Source: Acetobacter oryzifermentans (GTDB lineage: Bacteria > Pseudomonadota > Alphaproteobacteria > Acetobacterales > Acetobacteraceae). Taken from it: a stretch of 64,000 bases of DNA. Positions 55,667-62,520 of the stretch are shown piece by piece. The DNA lies in assembly GCF_001628715.1 (NCBI RefSeq), contig NZ_CP011120.1:310001-374000 (forward strand). Direction: 5' to 3'. The notes beneath the pieces were generated by a model. It saw nothing but the letters and a program-made list of their open reading frames with translations. It did not search any database and was not told where the DNA came from. The position numbers and the translations under genes are program-made. The stretch's first letter is position 1. Each line of letters starts with the position of its first letter.

Positions 55667-56128
55667 TCAACCATCCTTCCGGGCGCTAACAACCAAAACG
55701 GGAGCGCCGCCATTGCTCATTGTGACACCGGGCAAATCCTGTTTCCGGGCCAGTTTCTTCATTTCTGTGGTTTGGAACTTATCCGGCTGGGACTTCCAAA
55801 GTTCGGGATGGGCGGTTTGAAGCGCCTTTTCATCCGTGACTATTGGTTCCGGCAAACGCTCGCGCAGGCTTGCCTTCCAGTTCTCCGATTGAAATCCGGT
55901 TACCCCATCCTGCTGCATTGTCTTGGCAAGTTCAGAACGCAAAAGTTCTGCTGCCATTTTTGCTTTGCGCACCAAATCCTCAGCCGCCCCAATAGCCTCA
56001 AGGGCGCAGGCATCTGCATTTGCGCCGGGCGCTCTAGAAGCGGTGATTTGATCATTCCATGCCTGCATGGCTGCACGCATATATTCAGCGTGTGCTCTGT
56101 TGAGGGCTGCAAATACGGGATCAGTCAT
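55667..56128 (-). CDS. Gp157-like phage protein
   Basis: A 153-residue helical protein. AEDLVRKAKMAAELLRSELA is followed by a beta part with LRERLPEPIVTDEKALQTAH and KKLARKQDLPGVTM. This arrangement resembles siphovirus Gp157 proteins that usually sit beside recombinase genes. It is 1 nt upstream of bet. Confidence 0.6.
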   Translation of the reverse strand: MTDPVFAALNRAHAEYMRAAMQAWNDQITASRAPGANADACALEAIGAAEDLVRKAKMAAELLRSELAKTMQQDGVTGFQSENWKASLRERLPEPIVTDEKALQTAHPELWKSQPDKFQTTEMKKLARKQDLPGVTMSNGGAPVLVVSARKDG

Positions 56129-56436
56129 GGCTGTTTCTCGATCAGGAAAGCCAAATCGTGCTTATCCAGCTCTCCTGAAAATCCCTCCATTTCATTCAAA
56201 ATATCACCAAATGTGGGCAATTCTTTTGAGAAATGCAGGCCGCACCCCATAAGATTGCGGCCCTCTTTGACCAGGGCGTCCAACTTTTCTTGCCACGCCT
56301 CTAGTGCGGTCTGATCTTCGAGCGCTGAGCACTCTGTTTCTGTATATCCATCAGTATTATACGGGCTCCTAGCTGGCGCAGAACGGCCAAACTGCATCCC
56401 ATCTGGGTAACCACCCATTGTCATTGATTGTGACAT
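56125..56436 (-). CDS. phage hypothetical
   Basis: A 103-residue protein, glycine/tyrosine-rich at the start (MTMGGYPDGMQFGRSAPARS) and helical and acidic after residue 40. The end reads LDKHDLAFLIEKQP. Not recognised; overlaps the Gp157-like gene by 4 nt. Confidence 0.5.
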   Translation of the reverse strand: MSQSMTMGGYPDGMQFGRSAPARSPYNTDGYTETECSALEDQTALEAWQEKLDALVKEGRNLMGCGLHFSKELPTFGDILNEMEGFSGELDKHDLAFLIEKQP

Positions 56437-56513
56437 TACTCGCTCCTATATGGAGAAACATTCGGCCAATGCGGCCATGCAACCCGCTGCGGACAGCGGG
56501 AAACATTGCGGCA

Positions 56514-56750
56514 TCAGCAGGGGTAGGGCGCGCCGAACAGATTGCATCCGATCATGACGACCAGCTCGATCAGGTATTCAGCAATTTTGCGGCCCGGCTC
56601 CGTGAGAACGATGAGCGCGAACAGGCCGTAAAAAAACACAGCCAGACAGAACAACTGCCCCAGCGCCGTAAACTGCAACCAGTCGCATACATCCCGCGCA
56701 CCGCTTCCGATGCGTTCGGGGATGCCATCTTTATGGAGTGTCCCGGACAT
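56514..56750 (-). CDS. small single-helix membrane protein
   Basis: A 78-residue protein with one or two hydrophobic helices, LGQLFCLAVFFYGLFALIVL and IELVVMIGCNLFGAP. Its ATG overlaps the stop of the upstream repeat gene (TAATG). It resembles small phage membrane proteins or holin-like proteins in size only; the role is unknown. Confidence 0.55.
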   Translation of the reverse strand: MSGTLHKDGIPERIGSGARDVCDWLQFTALGQLFCLAVFFYGLFALIVLTEPGRKIAEYLIELVVMIGCNLFGAPYPC

Positions 56751-57604
56751 TATGCGGCCTCCGCGTCAACAACTTTGCCGCTAGCATCAATCTTGTACCA
56801 AATTCCTGATTTAATGCCGTCCTCGCCTACATATATTGCCGTAAAGCGCGTGCGCTTTCCATCATACCATGCAATGCAGGCTGATCCGTTTTCTCCGAGC
56901 TTCACACGGGAGTTAATTCCCGCTGATGCAACAACGGAGTTTTCTCCCGATGCGTCAATCCGGGCATCGTCGCCACTGGAGCCAATCCGGGCATTGTAGC
57001 CGCTGGAGCCAATCTGGGCATAGTTGCCGCTGGAGCCAATCTGGGCATCGTCGCCGCTGGAGCCAATCTGGGCATCGTCGCCACTGGAGCCAATCCGGGC
57101 ATTGTAGCCGCTGGAGCCAATCTGGGCATAGTTGCCGCTGGAGCCAATCTGGGCATCGTCGCCGCTGGAGCCAATCTGGGCATAGTTGCCGCTGGAGCCA
57201 ATCTGGGCATTGTCGCCGCTGGAGCCAATCCGGGCATTGTAGCCGCTGGAGCCAATCTGGGCATAGTTGCCGCTGGAGCCAATCTGGGCATTGTCGCCGC
57301 TGGAGTTGGCATCTATCTCAGCGTCTTCCGTCAATTTGATAATGGCATTGATATCAGACGCGATAATTTCCGAAGAAAATGCCTTGTCAAAAACCTTACT
57401 GGATAACCAGCGAGCATCTCCGTAGCGTTTATCGGCATAAAGCGCGGTCAGCGTTTCGCCGTATTCTGCGCCCTGCGGGAATTTATCGCTAAACCATGAT
57501 TTTCCATCCTGACATGCTCCCCACTTGCGAAGCATCGTCAGCGTAATCATTGCCTTGTTTGTTTCTTCGGGAGCCTTCTGCTCGACCGTCTGTGTCTGTT
57601 CCAT
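56750..57604 (-). CDS. phage protein with 13 nine-residue repeats (beta-solenoid-like)
   Basis: A 284-residue protein. Residues 1-100 are a helical head with ITLTMLRKWGACQDGKSWFS. Residues 100-216 are 13 tandem nonapeptides of the form IGSSG-xx-A-(Q/R), with xx being DN, NY, YN or DD. Such periodic short-strand/turn units suggest a beta-solenoid. The C-terminal part (ACIAWYDGKRTRFTAIYVGE) resembles a DUF7666-like tail. The DNA behind the repeats is a 27-bp tandem array. It is the first gene of the leftward operon, about 30 nt after the predicted PL start. Confidence 0.75.
   Translation of the reverse strand: MEQTQTVEQKAPEETNKAMITLTMLRKWGACQDGKSWFSDKFPQGAEYGETLTALYADKRYGDARWLSSKVFDKAFSSEIIASDINAIIKLTEDAEIDANSSGDNAQIGSSGNYAQIGSSGYNARIGSSGDNAQIGSSGNYAQIGSSGDDAQIGSSGNYAQIGSSGYNARIGSSGDDAQIGSSGDDAQIGSSGNYAQIGSSGYNARIGSSGDDARIDASGENSVVASAGINSRVKLGENGSACIAWYDGKRTRFTAIYVGEDGIKSGIWYKIDASGKVVDAEAA
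56956..57306. repeat. 27-bp tandem repeat array (13 units)
   Basis: Thirteen contiguous 27-bp units, each of the form CAATC(C/T)GGGCAT-N6-GC(C/T)-style, in frame with the nonapeptide repeat. Unit variants recur in blocks (DN-NY, NY-YN, DD-NY), suggesting copy-by-copy expansion. There are no spacers, so it is not CRISPR. Confidence 0.95.
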
Positions 57605-57635
57605 CGCCCATCACCTTTCGGGTTGTGATGGGGTT

Positions 57636-57664
57636 AGTATCCACAACGGATACCGGGTCGTCAA
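57636..57664 (-). promoter_or_regulatory. leftward promoter PL with operator
   Basis: On the minus strand TTGACG (57664-57659), a 17-nt spacer, then GATACT (57641-57636). The operator GTATCC-ACAAC-GGATAC (57637-57653) covers the spacer and -10, so CI binding would block it. Confidence 0.8.
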
Positions 57665-57699
57665 TAAGAAAATATCCTTTTTGGATACTTTCTTATATT
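57663..57699 (-). terminator. cI-end hairpin containing a repressor operator
   Basis: AATAAGAAAATATCC and GGATACTTTCTTATATT form a long near-perfect stem with a TTTTT loop, between the cI stop and PL. The centre, 57672-57688 (ATATCC-TTTTT-GGATAC), is a 17-bp operator. It probably ends the cI transcript and also binds repressor. Confidence 0.6.
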
Positions 57700-57714
57700 T
57701 TTAGATTGGAGATA

Positions 57715-58467
57715 TTAAAAAGATGCGCGGGGAATGCTTTGGTAAGCGCCGACAACAACGGCTAAAATCTGAACGTCTGGAGCGCCGTTAGAGTGGCCAT
57801 CCATCCCGTTTCCATAGTCTCCGCTTCTATCTGCTTGGAGCACCACGGGCCTAAAATCTGGATTATAGCTTTGCGGCCACAAGATCATATCCCCATTTTC
57901 GGAAACCTGAACGGCTTTAACAGTGGCCTCAAATTCACTGCCACAACGAGATCGGCGCAGGGCCACCACGTAATCGCCAGTCATTGGGCTCCTGCCTAAG
58001 TCTGCATAATTTATGACAATCACAACCGTACCATCTGGGAAAACCTTATTCATACTATCGCCACGCACAAGTAGGCCGTATCTAGGTATGGAGCCGTAAG
58101 AGGAATCAACTGGGACGGTAATTTTATACCGATCAAAAGGAGGCCACTCCATAGCTTCGCGCCAAACCCCAGCCTCGACATCTCCCCGCACTTCTATTGG
58201 AGAAGCATTTACCGGATAGATTGCCTCTATAGATTTTGGGGGCTCAACATATAAGCGCCGCCACTGGTCGTCTTTATACCCAAGCCAAGACCATATCTTC
58301 ATGGCGTCTTCTGCCTTAAGGCCGCGCTCACAATTTACAATCTTACTAATCCCGGCCTTTTGCTTATTAATGACATCCGTTAATTCCACCTGCTTCTTGC
58401 CGTGGAAGTCGAGGTAGGCGCGCAAATATTTGGCGATGTTTCCGCTTGGAATGGAATCTTGTGTCAT
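57715..58467 (-). CDS. CI/LexA-like repressor (XRE + S24)
   Basis: A 250-residue phage repressor. The N-terminal helix-turn-helix contains LDFHGKKQVELTDVINKQKA and IVNCERGLKAED. The C-terminal S24 self-cleaving domain has the A99-G100 cleavage bond in VEAGVW, S138 in RGDSMNKVFPDG and K184 in ATVKAVQ, all at LexA-type distances. RecA-stimulated autocleavage and induction after DNA damage are therefore expected. A TATAAT box lies 6 nt before the ATG, predicting a leaderless transcript. Confidence 0.92.
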   Translation of the reverse strand: MTQDSIPSGNIAKYLRAYLDFHGKKQVELTDVINKQKAGISKIVNCERGLKAEDAMKIWSWLGYKDDQWRRLYVEPPKSIEAIYPVNASPIEVRGDVEAGVWREAMEWPPFDRYKITVPVDSSYGSIPRYGLLVRGDSMNKVFPDGTVVIVINYADLGRSPMTGDYVVALRRSRCGSEFEATVKAVQVSENGDMILWPQSYNPDFRPVVLQADRSGDYGNGMDGHSNGAPDVQILAVVVGAYQSIPRASF

Positions 58468-58473
58468 GCGCTG

Positions 58474-58502
58474 ATTATAAGTTTCCTCTCTCTAGGTGTC
58501 GG
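58474..58502 (-). promoter_or_regulatory. maintenance promoter PRM
   Basis: CCGACA (58502-58497), a 17-nt spacer and a perfect TATAAT (58479-58474) on the minus strand. Transcription should begin at or within a base of the A of the cI ATG (58467). Confidence 0.7.
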
Positions 58503-58518
58503 TATCCGTTGTGGATAT
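58502..58518. promoter_or_regulatory. operator OR-a, 17 bp
   Basis: GTATCC-GTTGT-GGATAT, one of four 17-bp dyads in the switch region. Its edge touches the PRM -35. Confidence 0.8.
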
Positions 58519-58525
58519 TTTTGCA

Positions 58526-58553
58526 TTGACATGTAGTGTCCATAGTGGATACT
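58526..58553 (+). promoter_or_regulatory. rightward promoter PR
   Basis: TTGACA (58526-58531), a 16-nt spacer and GATACT (58548-58553). Operator GTGTCC-ATAGT-GGATAC (58536-58552) covers the spacer and -10. Start predicted at about 58560, the A of the cro ATG. Confidence 0.78.
58536..58552. promoter_or_regulatory. operator OR-b, 17 bp
   Basis: GTGTCC-ATAGT-GGATAC within PR, 34 bp centre-to-centre from OR-a. Same consensus as the two left operators. Confidence 0.8.
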
Positions 58554-58559
58554 TAGGCC

Positions 58560-58787
58560 ATGCAGCTTTCAGAATATCTTTCTCAGAATAATGAGACTGC
58601 CCGTGCTTTTGGCAGCAAAATTGGCGTCAAAGGACCGGCCACAATCTACCGGTATATGCAGGGCATTCGGTTTCCGTCTGCTCGCATTCTCAAGAAAATT
58701 GAAGAGGCCACCAATGGTGAAGTAACCGCTAATGACTTCTTGTCCACCTCGTTCGTTAGCGCCTCCACGCAGGAGGCTGCACGATGA
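58560..58787 (+). CDS. Cro-like antirepressor
   Basis: A 75-residue helix-turn-helix protein, MQLSEYLSQNNETARAFGSK, then VKGPATIYRYMQGIRFPSAR and a short helix LKKIEEATNGE. Size, place and divergent layout against cI identify it as Cro. No ribosome site precedes the ATG; the message is predicted leaderless. Its end overlaps the next gene by 4 nt. Confidence 0.88.
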   Translation: MQLSEYLSQNNETARAFGSKIGVKGPATIYRYMQGIRFPSARILKKIEEATNGEVTANDFLSTSFVSASTQEAAR

Positions 58788-59233
58788 GCAAGAGCAAGCC
58801 GTGGACGCCAGATGAGGATAAAATCCTATTATCCATGCGGAAAAAGGGGAAAAAGTATAAGGAAATATCTGCAAAAATAGGCCGAACGCCTCGTGCAGTT
58901 TGCAATCGGAGCAGCGTCTTAACTAAAGCCACCGCAGAAAGGGATGCCGAGATTGCCATGCGTCGCAAATGGACGCGCAAGCAGAAAATGGCTTTTATCG
59001 GCAAAAAAGTGGGGGAGGGCATGGTGATTTCATCTGTAGCCCCGCTTGTGGGATGCAGCATAATGAGGGCGCGTGAATTGCTCTCTGAGTTCCGGGAGAT
59101 GGAACGGGAACGGCGTTCAATACCCACGCGTACGCGCCCGTGCTGCAAATGCCGCAAAATTTTCACAACTCAGCATAAATGCCGCTTCCTCTGCGATAGC
59201 TGCAATTCGTCCGCTCAACGGATGGGTTGGTAA
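58784..59233 (+). CDS. SANT/Myb-like and zinc-knuckle phage protein
   Basis: A 149-residue basic protein. The N-terminal helix-turn-helix, WTPDEDKILLSMRKKGKKYK followed by EISAKIGRTPRAVCNR, resembles SANT/Myb-like and GcrA-like DNA-binding heads. The C-terminus is a cysteine cluster, CCKCRKIFTTQHKCRFLCDS C-type, forming a likely zinc knuckle. A transcription-control role in early phage genes is plausible but not shown. ssb begins 1 nt after its stop. Confidence 0.65.
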   Translation: MSKSKPWTPDEDKILLSMRKKGKKYKEISAKIGRTPRAVCNRSSVLTKATAERDAEIAMRRKWTRKQKMAFIGKKVGEGMVISSVAPLVGCSIMRARELLSEFREMERERRSIPTRTRPCCKCRKIFTTQHKCRFLCDSCNSSAQRMGW

Positions 59234-59234
59234 A

Positions 59235-59699
59235 ATGGCTGGCTCTGTTAACCGCGTAATTCTAGTCGGCAATCTGGGCAAAGACCCAGATGTTCGTACC
59301 AGCCAGAGCGGTGCAAAGATTGTTTCCTTCTCTCTGGCCACTAGCGACACATGGAACGACCGCGCATCTGGTGAACGGCGTGAACGCACAGAATGGCATC
59401 GCGTAGTCATTTTTAATGAACGTCTGGCAGATGTGGCTGAACGTTTCCTGCGCAAAGGCCGCAAGGTTTATCTGGAAGGCTCCCTGCAAACCAGAAAATG
59501 GACAGGGCAGGACGGCAAGGAAAACTACACCACAGAAATCGTGCTTGCTGCTTATCGGGGTGAACTGGTGCTTCTGGATAGCCGCGACAGTGGCGATGCT
59601 CCACACCAGCAGCAGGGTCGAAGCCAGAGCAACCAGCAGTCCGGCAGTTGGGATAGCCAGAAAAGCAATCCCCAACTGGACGATGACATCCCGTTCTGA
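59235..59699 (+). CDS. ssb: single-stranded DNA-binding protein
   Basis: A 154-residue SSB from ATG 59235 (MAGSVNRVILVGNLGKDPDV). The OB-fold continues with FSLATSDTWND, EWHRVVIFNERLADVAERFL and KGRKVYLEGSLQTRKW. A glutamine/serine-rich linker leads to the acidic tip DDDIPF, the site that recruits partner proteins. It probably works with Bet and the replication initiator. An upstream frame to 59073 overlaps the previous gene and is rejected. Confidence 0.95.
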   Translation: MAGSVNRVILVGNLGKDPDVRTSQSGAKIVSFSLATSDTWNDRASGERRERTEWHRVVIFNERLADVAERFLRKGRKVYLEGSLQTRKWTGQDGKENYTTEIVLAAYRGELVLLDSRDSGDAPHQQQGRSQSNQQSGSWDSQKSNPQLDDDIPF

Positions 59700-59701
59700 G
59701 T

Positions 59702-59932
59702 TCACCCAATGCAAGACGCATCAATCCCCAAGCTGGCGGCTACATCCTGTAGCAACAGCACGCGCTGCCCAACGGTAGCGTGGGGGTTGAGCTGCGCCCA
59801 GATTATCGCGCTGCGTACAATAGAGTTCCAGATGAATGATATTCCATATGGTGGCTCTGGATACGTGTCGCATTTGCGGGCCGGGGTATATTCCCAATAC
59901 CCCGCCTGCCATTCCTTGAACTCCTTCTTCAT
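59702..59932 (-). CDS. small phage protein on the strand opposite to the early operon
   Basis: A 76-residue protein with KEFKEWQAGYWEYTPARKCD and TYPEPPYGISFIWNSIVRSA, ending QRVLLLQDVAASLGIDASCI. A ribosome site GGAG lies 6 nt before the ATG. It is flanked by rightward genes and converges on ssb. The composition is protein-like, but the family is not recognised. Confidence 0.45.
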   Translation of the reverse strand: MKKEFKEWQAGYWEYTPARKCDTYPEPPYGISFIWNSIVRSAIIWAQLNPHATVGQRVLLLQDVAASLGIDASCIG

Positions 59933-59980
59933 CGTTTCTCCGATCTCCCGTTCTCACAAAACGGAGAATGGAGGAAAACG

Positions 59981-60379
59981 ATGTGGAATGATCGGGCAAT
60001 TCACGCCCTTAAACAGTCAAAAAATGACCGAAAGTTTCCGCAAATGATGGGCGCTGTGCATACGCCTGTCCGTGACAGGCTCTTGAATATGATCAAACGC
60101 GAGTTTGAGCCTTTCCGATTTGCGGCAGAAATGCTGGCTCGTTCTGCGATGAAAACGCCACGGGCCGCACGTAACTGGCTATCAGGAACCAATGCGCCCG
60201 ATGCTGAGGCGCTTATTGAGTTGATGGCCTCCTGTGACTCTATCGCTGACGAAGTAAACGCCCTCGTTCAGCAGCGCCGAAAAGAGCGCGAAGGAGAGAA
60301 ATGCCGTGGATTAAACTTAGGTTCTGCCGTTTCGCATGGTTCCGAACGCACAACGGGCCACCTCCATTCATCCATGTAA
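59981..60379 (+). CDS. phage helix-turn-helix-like protein
   Basis: A 132-residue protein with a strong GGAGG site before its ATG. The core FAAEMLARSAMKTPRAARNW, then LSGTNAPDAEALIELMASCD and EVNALVQQRRKERE, looks like a phage regulator with a Cro-type fold. Its last 27 residues overlap the start of the next small gene in another frame, so its real end may be functionally at about KERE. Confidence 0.65.
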   Translation: MWNDRAIHALKQSKNDRKFPQMMGAVHTPVRDRLLNMIKREFEPFRFAAEMLARSAMKTPRAARNWLSGTNAPDAEALIELMASCDSIADEVNALVQQRRKEREGEKCRGLNLGSAVSHGSERTTGHLHSSM

Positions 60380-60471
60380 CGTGGGTGCATGTGTCGTGGT
60401 TTGATTGGGATACATGGGCAGACAAAATGGAGCGTGCATTAAAGGCAGCTAGGGAGGAGTTGAAGAAATGA
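60301..60471 (+). CDS. tryptophan-rich small phage protein
   Basis: A 56-residue protein beginning MPWIKLRFCRFAWFRTHNGP and including HVTWVHVSWFDWDTWADK, then a helix ERALKAAREELKK. A GGAG ribosome site lies just before the ATG and the stop overlaps the next start (ATGA), which supports it despite its size. Overlap with the preceding gene is 79 nt. Confidence 0.55.
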   Translation: MPWIKLRFCRFAWFRTHNGPPPFIHVTWVHVSWFDWDTWADKMERALKAAREELKK

Positions 60472-60686
60472 CCCCGTTCCCTGTCGAGGAAATCCGCAAC
60501 CGTTTGGCTGATGCTGTTGAATTGGCAGGCAGTCAAACTGCGTGGGCACGTAAGGCTGGTGTCTCACGCTCGATAGTTTCGGAAGTCCTGTCGCAAAAAC
60601 GCGACATACCAGAAAGCATTATCAACGCGCTTGGCTATATAGTGCGCCCTATGTGCGTGCCAGCGCGAAAAGGAATGAACCGATGA
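60468..60686 (+). CDS. small Cro-type DNA-binding protein
   Basis: A 72-residue protein. LADAVELAGSQTAWARKAGV followed by SRSIVSEVLSQKRDIPESII forms a helix-turn-helix of the phage Cro/YdaS type. It probably adjusts early transcription. Overlaps both neighbours by 4 nt. Confidence 0.7.
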   Translation: MTPFPVEEIRNRLADAVELAGSQTAWARKAGVSRSIVSEVLSQKRDIPESIINALGYIVRPMCVPARKGMNR

Positions 60687-60970
60687 GCGAATTTCCCAGC
60701 ACACACAACGAGTTTTCTAGCAGCAATGACCCAGCAGTTGGCGGCATTGCAGCCGACCGCCTGCGCTCCATTATTGAGCGCGTTGAGCGCTTGGAAGAAG
60801 AGCGCAAGGGTTTGGCTGGAGATATCAAGGATATCTTTACAGAAGCAAAGTCTGCCGGATTCGATGTGAAAGTGATCCGCCAGATCATCCGCCTGCGCAA
60901 GCAGGAACCGGCTGAGGTCGAAGAGCAGGAAACACTGCTGGATATCTACCGCCGCGCATTAGGGATGTAG
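60683..60970 (+). CDS. GapR/DUF2312-family protein
   Basis: A 95-residue protein from ATG 60683 (MSEFPSTHNEFSSSNDPAVG). The DUF2312 core, AADRLRSIIERVERLEEERK, GLAGDIKDIFTEAKSAGFDV and KVIRQIIRLRKQEPAE, matches the alphaproteobacterial nucleoid protein GapR, which binds overtwisted DNA ahead of polymerases. A phage copy next to replication genes may act on phage DNA topology, which is an inference. Confidence 0.85.
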   Translation: MSEFPSTHNEFSSSNDPAVGGIAADRLRSIIERVERLEEERKGLAGDIKDIFTEAKSAGFDVKVIRQIIRLRKQEPAEVEEQETLLDIYRRALGM

Positions 60971-60971
60971 C

Positions 60972-61469
60972 ATGATGAAAACCATAGCAGCAATAGACCC
61001 CGGTGCTGGTGGCGCTATCGCATTCCTCAACTGGCGGCATCAGATCATTGAGGTTCTGGACATGCCGATTGATTACGTGAAAGTGGGGCGCACTACTCGC
61101 CGTGTGATTAATCCGGCTATTCTTGCCAATCATCTGCGTGTCCACAAACCCGATCACCTCTTTGTTGAGAACGTAGGCGCACGGCCCGGTGAAGGGCCAG
61201 TTGGCGCTTTTGCCTTTGGTCGCGGACTAGGTGTGATTGAGGGTGTGTGTTCAGACCTATGCATTCCTACCACGAAAATTAGACCGCAGGACTGGAAAAA
61301 GGGAATGGGCTGCCCCGCTGACAAAGGTGCTGCACGCCAGCGGGCATGTGAGCTTTTCCCAGCAGATGCAGGCCTATTCTCGCGTGTGAAGGATGATGGT
61401 CGAGCAGAGGCCGTGATGCTCGCTCTGTTCGGCATACGGGCTCTTGAGAATACTGGTGTGCCGGCATGA
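60972..61469 (+). CDS. RuvC-like Holliday junction resolvase
   Basis: A 165-residue RNase H-fold nuclease: TIAAIDPGAGGAIAFL (D9), the glutamate in HLFVENVGARPGEG, and the final acidic pair in VKDDGRAEAVMLALFG. It resembles phage RuvC-type resolvases that clear branched DNA before packaging or during recombination. An alternative start lies at 60975. It overlaps the methyltransferase gene by 4 nt. Confidence 0.85.
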   Translation: MMKTIAAIDPGAGGAIAFLNWRHQIIEVLDMPIDYVKVGRTTRRVINPAILANHLRVHKPDHLFVENVGARPGEGPVGAFAFGRGLGVIEGVCSDLCIPTTKIRPQDWKKGMGCPADKGAARQRACELFPADAGLFSRVKDDGRAEAVMLALFGIRALENTGVPA

Positions 61470-62029
61470 GGAATTCAGGATACGAGCGCCATGCTGATGA
61501 TTGGTATGTGGAGCCCGCGTGGTGCGTTCATGCTCTTCTTATGGTGGAGCGCCCGTTTGTGGGGACTGTGTTAGATCCGTGCTGCGGTGGCGGCAACATA
61601 GTGCAGGCCCTATGCAGTAATGAAATTGAGGCTACGGGTGCAGATATACGAGACCGCGCAGACGGCACGTATCCTGTTATGGGGTATGCGCAATCACTGC
61701 TAGATGTTCGGCCAGCTAGTGTTGTCAGTAATCCTCCATATGGCGTGGCAGAAGATTTTATTATGTCCTGCCTCGCATTAACGAAAGATCGCGTATGCGT
61801 GTTGCTGCGCCTTGCGTTTTTAGAGGGTGTGAAACGTAGGGAATGGTTCCCGCATGTGCCATTGGCACGTGTGTGGGTGTCCAGCAAACGCATTTCCATG
61901 CCACCGGGCGGAACAGACATCCCTGCAAAGGGTGGCGCTATTGCTTACGCATGGTTTGTTTTTGAGCATGGACACACAGGACAACCAAAACTGGGCTGGC
62001 TCCCTGATGTGAGAGGCGTGGAAGCATGA
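61466..62029 (+). CDS. phage DNA N6-adenine-type methyltransferase
   Basis: A 187-residue enzyme. The SAM-binding motif I is VLDPCCGGGN (about residue 35) and the catalytic motif IV NPPYG (about residue 89), the NPPY signature of amino-methyltransferases. A recognition domain is short or absent, so the target site cannot be predicted. No restriction enzyme is adjacent, so it is probably a protective or regulatory orphan enzyme. Confidence 0.82.
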   Translation: MRNSGYERHADDWYVEPAWCVHALLMVERPFVGTVLDPCCGGGNIVQALCSNEIEATGADIRDRADGTYPVMGYAQSLLDVRPASVVSNPPYGVAEDFIMSCLALTKDRVCVLLRLAFLEGVKRREWFPHVPLARVWVSSKRISMPPGGTDIPAKGGAIAYAWFVFEHGHTGQPKLGWLPDVRGVEA

Positions 62030-62151
62030 AAACCATTGCCCAAACAAGCAATTTTCCACCTGTGACCCCGTACCCAACGGGGCGCAAACCTGTTAACGTG
62101 ACGAAGGCCGCTGGTTCGGGGGAACCGGGCGGCCTTCTGACCAATTCTTGA
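62026..62151 (+). CDS. possible 41-residue phage protein
   Basis: MKTIAQTSNFPPVTPYPTGR then KPVNVTKAAGSGEPGGLLTN. The ATG overlaps the methyltransferase stop (ATGA), the style of this operon. Composition is proline/threonine/glycine-rich; the only support is position and overlap. Confidence 0.4.
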   Translation: MKTIAQTSNFPPVTPYPTGRKPVNVTKAAGSGEPGGLLTNS

Positions 62152-62163
62152 AAGCACCAAGTA

Positions 62164-62520
62164 ATGGCTATATCCGCTTGTACCAAAGAAAAACAAAAAA
62201 TGCCAGATGCTATAAATGGCGAGCGCCCAATATGGGTTGATGGTAAAAAATTTTATGCAGCCCTAAAAGAGTGTTCGATTGAAACCGCTGGATGCGTCCC
62301 CGGTCTCTTGGGTTATGGGAATAACGGGCCGTTTGAGTGGGATGCTTACAGCATCGCAATATTTTTAAACGGCGGTAAAGATGGCCCTGTAACGGCAGAG
62401 AAAATGGAAAGCCTGCGTCCAGAGCTGGAGCGATTTTTTGCGCCAGTTCGGGGCGGAAAATGGCTTGCGCCTAGCGCCGAATTTTTCTGCATAAATGATC
62501 CATATAGCGAGGTGAACTGA
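62164..62520 (+). CDS. phage hypothetical
   Basis: A 118-residue protein. PIWVDGKKFYAALKECSIET is followed by GCVPGLLGYGNNGPFEWDAY and a helix EKMESLRPELERFFAPVRGG. Not recognised. Its stop overlaps the initiator ATG by 1 nt (TGATG). Confidence 0.55.
   Translation: MAISACTKEKQKMPDAINGERPIWVDGKKFYAALKECSIETAGCVPGLLGYGNNGPFEWDAYSIAIFLNGGKDGPVTAEKMESLRPELERFFAPVRGGKWLAPSAEFFCINDPYSEVN

Noticed and set aside
56956..57306. CRISPR array
   Set aside because: Units are contiguous without spacers and are in frame with a protein.
56926..57339. Open reading frames on the other frames of the 27-bp array
   Set aside because: The repeat length is a multiple of three, so every frame stays open. Their W/S/Q/R or T/M/P/A-rich products are by-products of the repeat.
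59709..60047. Plus-strand frame between ssb and the next gene
   Set aside because: It lacks a ribosome site and protein-like composition; the minus-strand gene at 59702-59932 is better supported.
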